Shown piece by piece: positions 1 through 6,074 of a stretch of DNA of 7,831 nt. Origin of the DNA: CAXGUU01 sp964012875. GTDB taxonomy: Bacteria > Pseudomonadota > Gammaproteobacteria > Ga0077536. The position numbers were made by a program, and so were the translations under genes. Within the stretch, counting starts at the first letter, position 1, and each line of letters begins with the position of its first letter. Below the pieces are notes generated by a model. It searched no databases, had not been told where the DNA came from, and worked only from the letters and a program-made list of their open reading frames with translations. The stretch lies in contig CAXGUU010000151.1 of NCBI GenBank assembly GCA_964012875.1, positions 1-7,831 on the forward strand. Direction: 5' to 3'.

Positions 1-1
1 C

Positions 2-1102
2 AAAAGACTTGCGGGACAATCCTCGCTGAAGGAGCCATCGACGGCGGCGGCGATCACACTCGGCATCATGTCCGGCAACATGTATCGCTGCGCCTGCACG
101 CGCTGCCTGAACCTGCTGCTGACCTATCCCGAAGGCTGCCGCGCCAACTGCGCCTATTGCGGCCTCGCGCGCCATCGCGAATCCGACCGCGACTACGCTG
201 ATCGCAATTTCATTCGGGTCGACTGGCCGGCAGTACCCATTGACGACATTGTCGACATTGTCGCCCGCGATCCGGCCGCGAGCCCGTTCCACCGTATGTG
301 CATATCGATGATCACCCATCCGCAGTCGGACGACGACACCGTGACCGTGCTGAAACGCTGGACCGACCGCATCGATCCAAACGCCATTCCGGTCTCCATC
401 CTATCCAACCCCACCACTATGCAGCGCGCGGACGTCAAAACCCTGCACAAACTGGGGGCCGATATCTTCACCGTCGCACTGGATGCAGCGACACCGAACA
501 TCTTTGAACGCACCCGCGGTAAGGGTGTGCAGTCGCCGCACAAGTGGAATAAGTACTGGGAAGTGTTGCTGGACGCGAAGGAAATCTTCGGCGACCAGAA
601 GTTCGGCGCCCATATCATTGTCGGAATGGGTGAGAGTGAGCGCGAAGTGCTCGAATTAATTGAACGAATTGTCGAACTGGGGGGGCACAGTCACCTGTTC
701 TGTTTCTTCCCTGAACAGGGTTCATTGATGGACCATTTGCCGGCGACCCCGCGGGATCAGTGGCGCCGGGTGCAGTTGGCCCGCTACCTCATCGACTATA
801 GGGGGGTAGGTGTCAGGCACATGAAATTCGACGAGGAAGGTCGGGTCTCGGATTTTGGTATCCCGTCGGCCGAACTGGACGAGGTCATTGATGCAGGCAC
901 GGCCTTTCGCACATCCGGATGTCCCGGCAAATTTGCCGACGATATTTCAGCCTGCGACCGCCCCTATGGCGACTCGCCCCCCAGCAACATTGCCAGCTAC
1001 CCCTTTGAACTCAAGCGCATCGACCGCCTGCGCGTGCGTTCCCAGCTTGGGCGACTCCGCGATGGTGAACAGTTTGAGGACGGGGACGAGTTCGATCACT
1101 AG
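2..1102 (+). CDS. Radical SAM lipoate synthase of the LipS1/LipS2 type (5' end off window)
   Basis: Probably inserts sulfur into protein-bound octanoyl groups to make the lipoyl cofactor of LbpA, working with a second LipS protein; this role follows from the family and the adjoining lipoate ligase. Numbering from the ATG at 68, the radical SAM motif CX3CX2C is C24, C28, C31. A GMGES motif lies at 186-190, an RTSGC motif at 281-285, and further cysteines are C8, C10, C13 and C296; some may hold an auxiliary [4Fe-4S] cluster. The frame is open to the left edge. The residues before the ATG (TAAAITLGI) look like the family's usual lead-in to this motif, no Shine-Dalgarno sequence precedes the ATG, and no in-frame ATG, GTG or TTG lies further left. 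The true start is therefore probably off the window. The protein ends in an acidic tail. I could not decide between LipS1 and LipS2; the partner is not in view. The family call is strong, the subtype open. Confidence 0.82.
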   Translation, partial: KRLAGQSSLKEPSTAAAITLGIMSGNMYRCACTRCLNLLLTYPEGCRANCAYCGLARHRESDRDYADRNFIRVDWPAVPIDDIVDIVARDPAASPFHRMCISMITHPQSDDDTVTVLKRWTDRIDPNAIPVSILSNPTTMQRADVKTLHKLGADIFTVALDAATPNIFERTRGKGVQSPHKWNKYWEVLLDAKEIFGDQKFGAHIIVGMGESEREVLELIERIVELGGHSHLFCFFPEQGSLMDHLPATPRDQWRRVQLARYLIDYRGVGVRHMKFDEEGRVSDFGIPSAELDEVIDAGTAFRTSGCPGKFADDISACDRPYGDSPPSNIASYPFELKRIDRLRVRSQLGRLRDGEQFEDGDEFDH

Positions 1103-1189
1103 CGCCGTCGCGGTTTACGGATCGCTGTCCAGCGGAGCCAGAAACGGCCAGGCCTCGGACACAAGCTGCGCCGTGGTCAGTAATTTGAA
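1103..1189. other. 87-base gap between lipS-type gene and ligase
   Basis: The only gap of note in the left gene string. It has no clear promoter, ribosome-binding site, terminator hairpin or long repeat. It is GC-rich and open in other frames, but no supported gene was found. Confidence 0.4.
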
Positions 1190-2266
1190 ATGAGCGCCGG
1201 AACCTTACGCGTCATCGATACAGGCAGCCGTCACGGGCGTTTCAACATCGCCCTCGACCAGGCCCTGATCGAGGCTCATCGCGACGGTACAACGCCGGAC
1301 ACCTTGCGCTTTCTCGAATTCTCGCCGAGCGCCCTGGTCGGTCGGCACCAAGATTTGTCGAATGAGCTCGATCTCGAGTTCTGCCGCGAGCACAATATCG
1401 ATATTGGTCGCCGTATCTCCGGTGGCGGCGCGATCTATCTTGATCAGCATCAGCTCGGCTGGGAGCTGATCTGTTCCCGACGGGCCTTCGGCGATGCGGA
1501 CCTCGGTACCATTGCCGCAACGATCTGCTGCTCTGCTGCTGATGCCCTTTCGGGCTTCGGCGTCGATGCCCGTTATCGACCGCGCAACGACATTGAAGTG
1601 GATGGCCGCAAAATCAGTGGCACGGGTGGCTTTTACGACGGCGATACCCTGTTTTACCAGGGCACCTTGATCATGGAACTCGATTCCGACCTTATGTTCG
1701 GTGCACTCAATGTGCCCCAGAGCAAGCGCGACAAGCATGACCTCGGCAGCGCCGCCGCGCGGGTGACTTCGCTTGCCGCTTGCGCCAGGTCGGTGCCCGA
1801 TCGGGCGTCCGTGAAGCGCGCATTGACGGCGTCTTTCGAAACCATGCTCAACTTCAATGCTGCTGCCGGCGAGCTGAGCGCCGGGGAGCTCAGTCTGGCG
1901 CAGTCGATCTACGATGACGAAATCGGGACGCCGGCGTTCGTGCATGACATCGACGGCGTGAGCGCTGAGGGTAGCTGGAGCCAGGCGGAGTTGACGACGC
2001 CGGGCGGCACCATCGAAGCGACTGTGAGTCTCGCACCAAGCGGCATCCGGCGCATGGCGCAGATTTACCTGAGCGGTGATTTTTTTATTACCCCGCCCCG
2101 CATCATCTACGACCTTGAGAGCCGTCTGCGCGATGTGCCAACCACCGAAATTGCCGAGGTCGTGCGCGGCTTCTTTTCCAGCCGGCCCGTTGACCTCATG
2201 TCGCTGTCGGTTGAAGACTTTGTTACCGTCATCGAACGCGCTATCGCGATGCAGGATCCTGCCTAG
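1190..2266 (+). CDS. slpl(AB): Lipoate:protein ligase with fused accessory domain, sLpl(AB) type
   Basis: Activates octanoate or lipoate as the adenylate and transfers it to a lysine of the carrier protein, here most likely LbpA of the sHdr system. The 358-residue protein begins with a biotin/lipoate ligase (LplA-like) catalytic domain, about residues 5-225. RRISGGGAIYLD at 74-85 is the classic lipoate-ligase nucleotide/lipoyl loop. K141 in GRKISGTGGF matches the catalytic lysine, preceded by RPRND at 130-134. From about 235 to the end is a separate domain resembling the accessory LplB/C-terminal domain, so the A and B parts are on one chain, as in ligases of sHdr sulfur oxidisers. An in-frame TAA at 1181-1183 leaves ATG 1190 as the earliest possible ATG start. 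No good ribosome-binding site is visible. An 87-base gap separates it from the radical SAM gene, and its TAG shares one base with the GTG start of the next gene. Confidence 0.88.
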   Translation: MSAGTLRVIDTGSRHGRFNIALDQALIEAHRDGTTPDTLRFLEFSPSALVGRHQDLSNELDLEFCREHNIDIGRRISGGGAIYLDQHQLGWELICSRRAFGDADLGTIAATICCSAADALSGFGVDARYRPRNDIEVDGRKISGTGGFYDGDTLFYQGTLIMELDSDLMFGALNVPQSKRDKHDLGSAAARVTSLAACARSVPDRASVKRALTASFETMLNFNAAAGELSAGELSLAQSIYDDEIGTPAFVHDIDGVSAEGSWSQAELTTPGGTIEATVSLAPSGIRRMAQIYLSGDFFITPPRIIYDLESRLRDVPTTEIAEVVRGFFSSRPVDLMSLSVEDFVTVIERAIAMQDPA

Positions 2267-2979
2267 TGGAGTACCTCGCCAGCCTGAACGTCATTCAGCA
2301 CACCTCTGCTGAATACTTAGGACTCATTGAAGACCACCTCGAAGGGCGCCGCATCCGTTTTCAGTATCACCGTCCATTCACTGAACGCGGCACAGTGCCG
2401 ACGGCAAAGTCCGTGACCGATGGCCTGATCCTGCTCGGTGGTGGCCCCTGGGGTTCGGCGGGGCCGCGCAATCTGCCGACCCTGGTCGAAGAAATCGAAC
2501 TGGCCCACGATTGCCTCAAGCGCGGCGTACCGGTCATCGGTATCGGCCTCGGTGCGCAGATACTGACCCTCGCAGCGGGCGGCAAAACACATATCGCGCC
2601 GCTGGCCTTGGAAGTCGGGGAGATCCGCTGTGTCGCGCCCGAGGCGCTGAACGGCTACCTGCCGGATTCGATGGTTTCCATCAGCTACCAGCGTGACCAG
2701 CTCGAATTACCTGCGGCCGCGCAGGTTTTATACCGCGACGCGGCCGATGCCCCGGCGGTCTTCCAGATTGGTGCGAACGCCTTTGGTTTTCGCGGCCACC
2801 CGGGCTTCAAACCCGCCATCGTCGAAGACCTCATTATGGAATTTGAAGAGTCGGCCGAGGGCGCCGCGCAAACGCTGAAAGAGGCGCGTATGCTTGTGCC
2901 CAGGGTCGAAGCGGATCTCATTCCGCTGATGACGGGGCTTATTCAGTTAACCGGTTGGATGGAGCAGACAGCATCATGA
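2266..2979 (+). CDS. Class I glutamine-amidotransferase-like protein with degenerate catalytic triad
   Basis: A 237-residue protein with the overall pattern of GMP-synthase-like class I amidotransferase domains. It has an LLGGGPWG turn at 56-63, the nucleophile-elbow region VPVIGIGLGAQIL at 88-100, and the C-terminal catalytic region FGFRGHPGF at 173-181. Active family members have GxCxGxQ at the elbow and HPE at the end. Here the elbow reads GIGLGAQ, so the nucleophilic cysteine is Gly94. His178 is kept, but the partner glutamate is Gly180. As read, it should not hydrolyse glutamine by the usual mechanism and may be a binding or structural pseudoenzyme. Amidotransferase-like genes are, from memory, found in lipoate-assembly/sHdr gene clusters, but I know of no function. 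The GTG start overlaps the ligase stop (TAGTG), which implies translational coupling. The stop overlaps the next ATG (ATGA). Confidence 0.8.
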   Translation: MEYLASLNVIQHTSAEYLGLIEDHLEGRRIRFQYHRPFTERGTVPTAKSVTDGLILLGGGPWGSAGPRNLPTLVEEIELAHDCLKRGVPVIGIGLGAQILTLAAGGKTHIAPLALEVGEIRCVAPEALNGYLPDSMVSISYQRDQLELPAAAQVLYRDAADAPAVFQIGANAFGFRGHPGFKPAIVEDLIMEFEESAEGAAQTLKEARMLVPRVEADLIPLMTGLIQLTGWMEQTAS

Positions 2980-3437
2980 TTCACGGCATCAACCACGTCG
3001 CAATCTCGACGGCGGATATCGAACGCCTGAGCGCGTTTTACATGGATTTACTCGGCTTTGAAGAGGTGTTCCGGCTGAACTGGGATGTCGGCGACAAGGT
3101 GCTGGACAGCATCACCGGCCTTAAGGACTCCTCGGCCCGCATCATCATGCTCAAATGCGGCAACGCCTGCATCGAACTGTTCGAATACGAAACGCCGCCG
3201 CCGAGGCCGGTCGATCCGCAACGACCGGTCTGCGATCACGGCATCACCCACGTCTGTCTGCAGGTCACGGATATCGAAGACGAATACAAACGGCTCGAGG
3301 CCGCGGGCATGACCTTTCACTGCCTGCCGCAACAATTGGGCGACCTGGCTGCGACCTACGGGCGGGACCCGGACGGCAATGTCATTGAGTTGCTGCAGGC
3401 GCCGGCAGACAGCGCTGTAGCGGTTGTCGCAACCTGA
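2976..3437 (+). CDS. VOC (glyoxalase/extradiol dioxygenase fold) metalloprotein
   Basis: A 153-residue protein of the vicinal-oxygen-chelate superfamily, with two beta-alpha-beta-beta-beta modules: about residues 3-72 (INHVAIS, FYMDLLGFE, CIELFEY) and 90-142 (ITHVCLQV, GRDPDGNVIELL). The positions that bind the divalent metal in glyoxalase I and relatives are all filled: H7, E67, H92 and E138. It is therefore probably a working metalloenzyme, such as a lyase, isomerase or dioxygenase; the substrate cannot be told from sequence. I chose ATG 2976, which overlaps the preceding TGA as ATGA and places the family's GINHVAI strand at the N-terminus. An upstream in-frame TTG at 2955 would add seven residues without family match. 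It closes the lipoate-assembly gene string and is followed by a 130-base gap. A link to lipoate or sulfur metabolism is suggested by position only. Confidence 0.8.
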   Translation: MIHGINHVAISTADIERLSAFYMDLLGFEEVFRLNWDVGDKVLDSITGLKDSSARIIMLKCGNACIELFEYETPPPRPVDPQRPVCDHGITHVCLQVTDIEDEYKRLEAAGMTFHCLPQQLGDLAATYGRDPDGNVIELLQAPADSAVAVVAT

Positions 3438-3473
3438 GCAGACAGAATAAATCCGGCCCGTATATTCCAAATA

Positions 3474-3489
3474 GTTATATCCTTATAAC
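3474..3489. promoter_or_regulatory. Perfect inverted repeat, possible operator of the sHdr operon
   Basis: GTTATA, a four-base spacer (TCCT), then TATAAC: a perfect 6-base dyad in an AT-rich stretch. It ends one base before the proposed -35 hexamer. sHdr loci in Hyphomicrobium are known to be controlled by ArsR-family repressors (sHdrR, SoxR), which bind AT-rich dyads near promoters. That this is such an operator is inference; no regulator gene is in the window. Confidence 0.35.
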
Positions 3490-3490
3490 C

Positions 3491-3519
3491 TTGAATTATA
3501 AAGGAGAAAAGCCGATACT
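3491..3519 (+). promoter_or_regulatory. Candidate sigma70-like promoter for dsrE3C-shdr
   Basis: TTGAAT at 3491-3496 (4 of 6 matches to TTGACA) and GATACT at 3514-3519 (4 of 6 to TATAAT, with the key second-position A and final T) are separated by 17 bases. This predicts a start near 3526 and a short 5' leader before the ATG at 3568. The position in the only long gap of the window, before a new functional block, supports it; the match itself is moderate. An alternative -10 is TATAAC at 3484-3489, which lacks a good -35. Confidence 0.35.
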
Positions 3520-3567
3520 TTTCGGTAAGTTGTAACCCACGCAAACCTTCATGGAGTGTGTAAGGCG

Positions 3568-3945
3568 ATGGCTGAAAAGCTGATTATCGTAATGGCCAAT
3601 ACTGATCCGCGGAACGGCGAAGAACTGGGTGCGCCGATTTTCCAGGCGACAGTCGGCGCCGCGATGGACTACGAGGTCGAAGTCATCTGCACCGCGACCG
3701 CGGGCTGCCTGATGAAAAAAGGCATCGCTGAAGAACTGGTCGTGAAAGAAGGTTCGCCCAAGTCAGTGTACGACTTCATCAAGGACGCCCATGAAGCCGG
3801 CGTTAAGTTTCTATGCTGCTCGCCCAACCTCGATCTGTTCGACATGACCGAGGACGATCTGATTCCGGAATGCGAAGGCATCGTCGGTGGCGCCCACCTG
3901 ATCGAGGCCGTCATGGAAGACGACTGCCGCGTCCTCACGTACTGA
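3568..3945 (+). CDS. dsrE3C: DsrE-family sulfurtransferase DsrE3C
   Basis: Cytoplasmic sulfur carrier/transferase of the DsrE fold, thought to hand sulfane sulfur towards the sHdr complex, often with TusA. The 125-residue protein has a beta-alpha DsrE/F-like pattern: EKLIIVMANTDP at the N-terminus, EVICTATAGC at 38-47, and a strand ending in FLCCSPN at 81-87. The vicinal Cys83-Cys84 pair falls at the same numbers that I recall being reported as the active-site cysteines of Hyphomicrobium DsrE3C, which supports both the name and the ATG at 3568. A GTG at 3556 is in frame and would add four residues (MCKA). GGAG at 3553-3556 lies 11 bases before the chosen ATG, a rather long spacing. The gene stands directly before shdrC1 with a two-base gap, as in type I sHdr clusters. 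Confidence 0.87.
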   Translation: MAEKLIIVMANTDPRNGEELGAPIFQATVGAAMDYEVEVICTATAGCLMKKGIAEELVVKEGSPKSVYDFIKDAHEAGVKFLCCSPNLDLFDMTEDDLIPECEGIVGGAHLIEAVMEDDCRVLTY

Positions 3946-3947
3946 CC

Positions 3948-4706
3948 ATGTCGCAAGCCGTCGCAACACGCGTTCAAACCACCATCGGCGATCCACTGTC
4001 GGCCGAGCCGCCGGTTGATCGCGATGAACTCGAAGAAATCTTCAACGACATCCAGGCCGATCTTCGTTACGACTACGAACTGAACGGCTGCCTCAACTGT
4101 GGCATCTGCACTGCGACTTGTCCGGCCGCGCACTACTACGATTTCAGCCCGCGCGAAATCGTGCAGCTCCTGTGGACAGAAAACCTCGAAGGCATTTACG
4201 ACGCCATGCAGGAAAAGATCTGGGCCTGCGCCCAGTGCTACACCTGTGCCGCAAGATGCCCGTTCGGCAACTCACCCGGCGGTCTCGTGATGCTGATGCG
4301 CGAAGCCGCCATCAAGCACGGTATGGAGTCGGCCAAAAACGTGCTGCGCCCCTTCAGCCGCGTCATGCTGAAACTGATTTCAACCGGCAACCAGCTGGCT
4401 CCGAACATGATCACACCCGATCACTTCGCCGACTGGGGCCCGAACATCTCCAAGGTCGATGCGCCGCTGAACCTGTTGCGCAAAGCGATCCCCATGCCGA
4501 CGCTGAACACGACCGAAACGGCCTGGGAAGTGAACCTCAAAACCTCGGTCGAGCTTTACACGATCTGGGAGATGACCGGCGTGCTCGATCAGCTTGAAGG
4601 GATCGACGAGAACCTCTTTGACGTCATCACCGACATCATGGATGAGAAGCGCGAAGATCTTGAAGACTGGGAAGACGAGCAAGACGATGACGACGACGAT
4701 GATTAA
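3948..4706 (+). CDS. shdrC1: sHdr complex iron-sulfur subunit HdrC1
   Basis: Electron-transferring subunit of the cytoplasmic sulfur-oxidising heterodisulfide-reductase-like complex. The 252-residue protein carries two ferredoxin-type [4Fe-4S] motifs of the form CX2CX2CX3CP: C48, C51, C54, C58 and C94, C97, C100, C104. The stretch between them (FSPREIVQLLW at 66-76) matches the HdrC helical linker. The C-terminus is strikingly acidic, with nearly every residue from 237 on Asp or Glu and seven aspartates at the very end, encoded by a run of GAY codons. ATG 3948 was chosen because it lies two bases after the dsrE3C stop; longer readings of the frame would run through dsrE3C. Part of the dsrE3C-C1-B1-A-H operon, followed by a 15-base gap to shdrB1. 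Confidence 0.9.
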   Translation: MSQAVATRVQTTIGDPLSAEPPVDRDELEEIFNDIQADLRYDYELNGCLNCGICTATCPAAHYYDFSPREIVQLLWTENLEGIYDAMQEKIWACAQCYTCAARCPFGNSPGGLVMLMREAAIKHGMESAKNVLRPFSRVMLKLISTGNQLAPNMITPDHFADWGPNISKVDAPLNLLRKAIPMPTLNTTETAWEVNLKTSVELYTIWEMTGVLDQLEGIDENLFDVITDIMDEKREDLEDWEDEQDDDDDDD

Positions 4707-4721
4707 CGTGAGGATGAGTCC

Positions 4722-6074
4722 ATGACGACCTCAAATGACAACGAACGATTCACTGGCCACGGCGCTGAATGGCGCGACAGCGACTTAAGCGCCACCGACG
4801 CCCGCGCCGCCACCGCCTGGGTTGAACAACGCATCGACAAGCGCTCGATGGAAACCAACAAAGATCGCGTCGAAGACGTCCGCGACATCATGTGGCAGCT
4901 TGAGAAAGACGGCGAAATCCTCGTGCATCGCATCAATGATGAACATGAAGCCGTTGGCGTTAAAACACTCTACGGCTGGGATAAGCGCATTCCGACGCAA
5001 CAACTCTGGCACCACAAGTCCTGCGGCCAGTGCGGCAATATCCCGGGCTACCCAGCTTCGCTCCTGTGGCTCATGAACCAACTCGAGATTCGTTATCTCG
5101 ACGAGACCGATCAAACTTCCTGCACGGCCTGGAACTATCACGGTTCGGGCATTGGCAACCTCGAAAGCCTCGCGGCCGTGTTTCTGAGGAACTTCCACCA
5201 GGCCTACGTCGCCGCCCGTGCCGAAGGCCTGCCGGACGGCTATTACTACCCGCTGGTGCATTGCGGCACCTCCTTCGGCAACTACAAGGAAGTGCGCGAG
5301 TACCTGCTGCATTCGGCCGAACTCAGAGAGCGCGTTAAGAAAATCCTCGCCAAGCTCGACCGCCTGGTCGACGGCAAACTGCTGATTCCCGAGGAAATCG
5401 TCCATTACTCCGAGTGGGTGCACGTCATGCGCAATCGCATTTCTGAGCGCCAGACCATCGATGCCTCGATGGTGCGCTCGACCATTCATCCGGCTTGCCA
5501 CGTCTACAAGATGGTGCCGCAGGACGCGATTTACGACGATGAGATTCTTGAAGGCAACCGCGTGGCCGTCTCCACCGGCATCATGCAGGCCCTCGGTACC
5601 CAGGTGATCGACTACAAGACCTGGTACGACTGCTGCGGCTTCGGTTTCCGCCACATCATCTCCGAGCGCGAGTTTACCCGCTCGTTCGCCATCGATCGCA
5701 AGGTCAAGGTCGCTGTCGAAGAAGCGCAGGCCGATGTCATGATCGGTCACGACACCGGCTGCATCACCACGCTCGACAAGAACCAGTGGATCGGCAAGGC
5801 AGTCGGCAAGGACTACGAGTTACCAATCCTGGCCGACGTGCAGTTTGCGGCGCTCGTCTGCGGCGCGCACCCGTTCCGTATCGTGCAGTCGCACTGGCAT
5901 GCCTCGGCTGTTGAGTCGCTGATGGAAAAACTCAACATTGACTGGCGCGCGGCCAAGGCGGACTTTGAGTCTTACCTCGAAGAGATCAAAACTGGCCAGG
6001 CCGACAATCTCTACGATCCCCGCCGCATGATCACCTCCGGCCCGGGCTTCGTGAAGCTGGAAAACCGAACATGA
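4722..6074 (+). CDS. shdrB1: sHdr complex subunit HdrB1 with two degenerate CCG domains
   Basis: HdrB-like subunit proposed to carry the disulfide/sulfur-handling iron-sulfur site of the sHdr complex. The 450-residue protein has two CCG-type cysteine domains, both incomplete against the canonical Cx(n)CCGx(n)CxxC. In domain 1, C101 and C104 are followed by a single C134 where CC is expected (SCTAW), then C181 with Ser184 in place of the second cysteine of CxxC. In domain 2, C259 is followed by the full CCG at C304-C305 and then C347, with Asp344 at the first CxxC position. C380 is extra. A roughly 90-residue N-terminal part without cysteine precedes domain 1. GAGG at 4710-4713 is a ribosome-binding site eight bases before the ATG. 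The stop overlaps the shdrA start (ATGA). The B1 name rests on the C1-B1-A order. Confidence 0.88.
   Translation: MTTSNDNERFTGHGAEWRDSDLSATDARAATAWVEQRIDKRSMETNKDRVEDVRDIMWQLEKDGEILVHRINDEHEAVGVKTLYGWDKRIPTQQLWHHKSCGQCGNIPGYPASLLWLMNQLEIRYLDETDQTSCTAWNYHGSGIGNLESLAAVFLRNFHQAYVAARAEGLPDGYYYPLVHCGTSFGNYKEVREYLLHSAELRERVKKILAKLDRLVDGKLLIPEEIVHYSEWVHVMRNRISERQTIDASMVRSTIHPACHVYKMVPQDAIYDDEILEGNRVAVSTGIMQALGTQVIDYKTWYDCCGFGFRHIISEREFTRSFAIDRKVKVAVEEAQADVMIGHDTGCITTLDKNQWIGKAVGKDYELPILADVQFAALVCGAHPFRIVQSHWHASAVESLMEKLNIDWRAAKADFESYLEEIKTGQADNLYDPRRMITSGPGFVKLENRT

Larger units (their letters stand above)
3438..3567. other. 130-base intergenic region between the lipoate-assembly and sHdr units
   Basis: AT-rich against the GC-rich genes on both sides. 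It holds the 16-base dyad at 3474-3489, the candidate promoter at 3491-3519, and a small hairpin, CCGA/TCGG, at 3512-3525 overlapping the -10. AAGGAG at 3501-3506 has no usable start codon at normal distance. I saw no convincing terminator hairpin with a T run after the VOC gene, so read-through from upstream remains possible. Confidence 0.6.

Noticed and set aside
28..34. GAAGGAG as ribosome-binding site for an ATG start at 68
   Set aside because: It is more than 30 bases from the ATG, and family-like residues are encoded before the ATG, so the gene more likely starts upstream of the window.
679..685. G7 run (and a G6 run at 801-806) in the radical SAM gene as a phase-variation or frameshift site
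   Set aside because: The frame stays intact through both runs and the flanking protein matches the family, so there is no sign of a break; runs of this length occur by chance in GC-rich genes.
855..1193. A 112-codon + strand frame overlapping the end of the radical SAM gene and ending at the ligase start
   Set aside because: Composition is low-complexity (Ser, Ala, Thr, Pro), most of it is an out-of-frame reading of a well-supported gene, and it has no family pattern.
1205..1945. A 246-codon - strand frame opposite the lipoate ligase
   Set aside because: It lies wholly antisense to a gene with clear ligase motifs; long antisense frames are common in GC-rich coding DNA and this one shows no recognisable motif.
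3501..3506. Strong Shine-Dalgarno match AAGGAG in the intergenic region, possible leader peptide
   Set aside because: No ATG, GTG or TTG lies at a workable distance and nothing downstream reads as a leader; more likely part of promoter sequence.
3813..3947. N-terminal extension of the sHdrC1 reading frame into dsrE3C
   Set aside because: The extension is Arg-rich out-of-frame dsrE3C sequence. ATG 3948 sits two bases after the dsrE3C stop and gives a normal HdrC start.
4785..5750. A 321-codon - strand frame opposite shdrB1
   Set aside because: Antisense shadow of a well-supported HdrB-like gene; residue pattern is that of reversed GC-rich codons.
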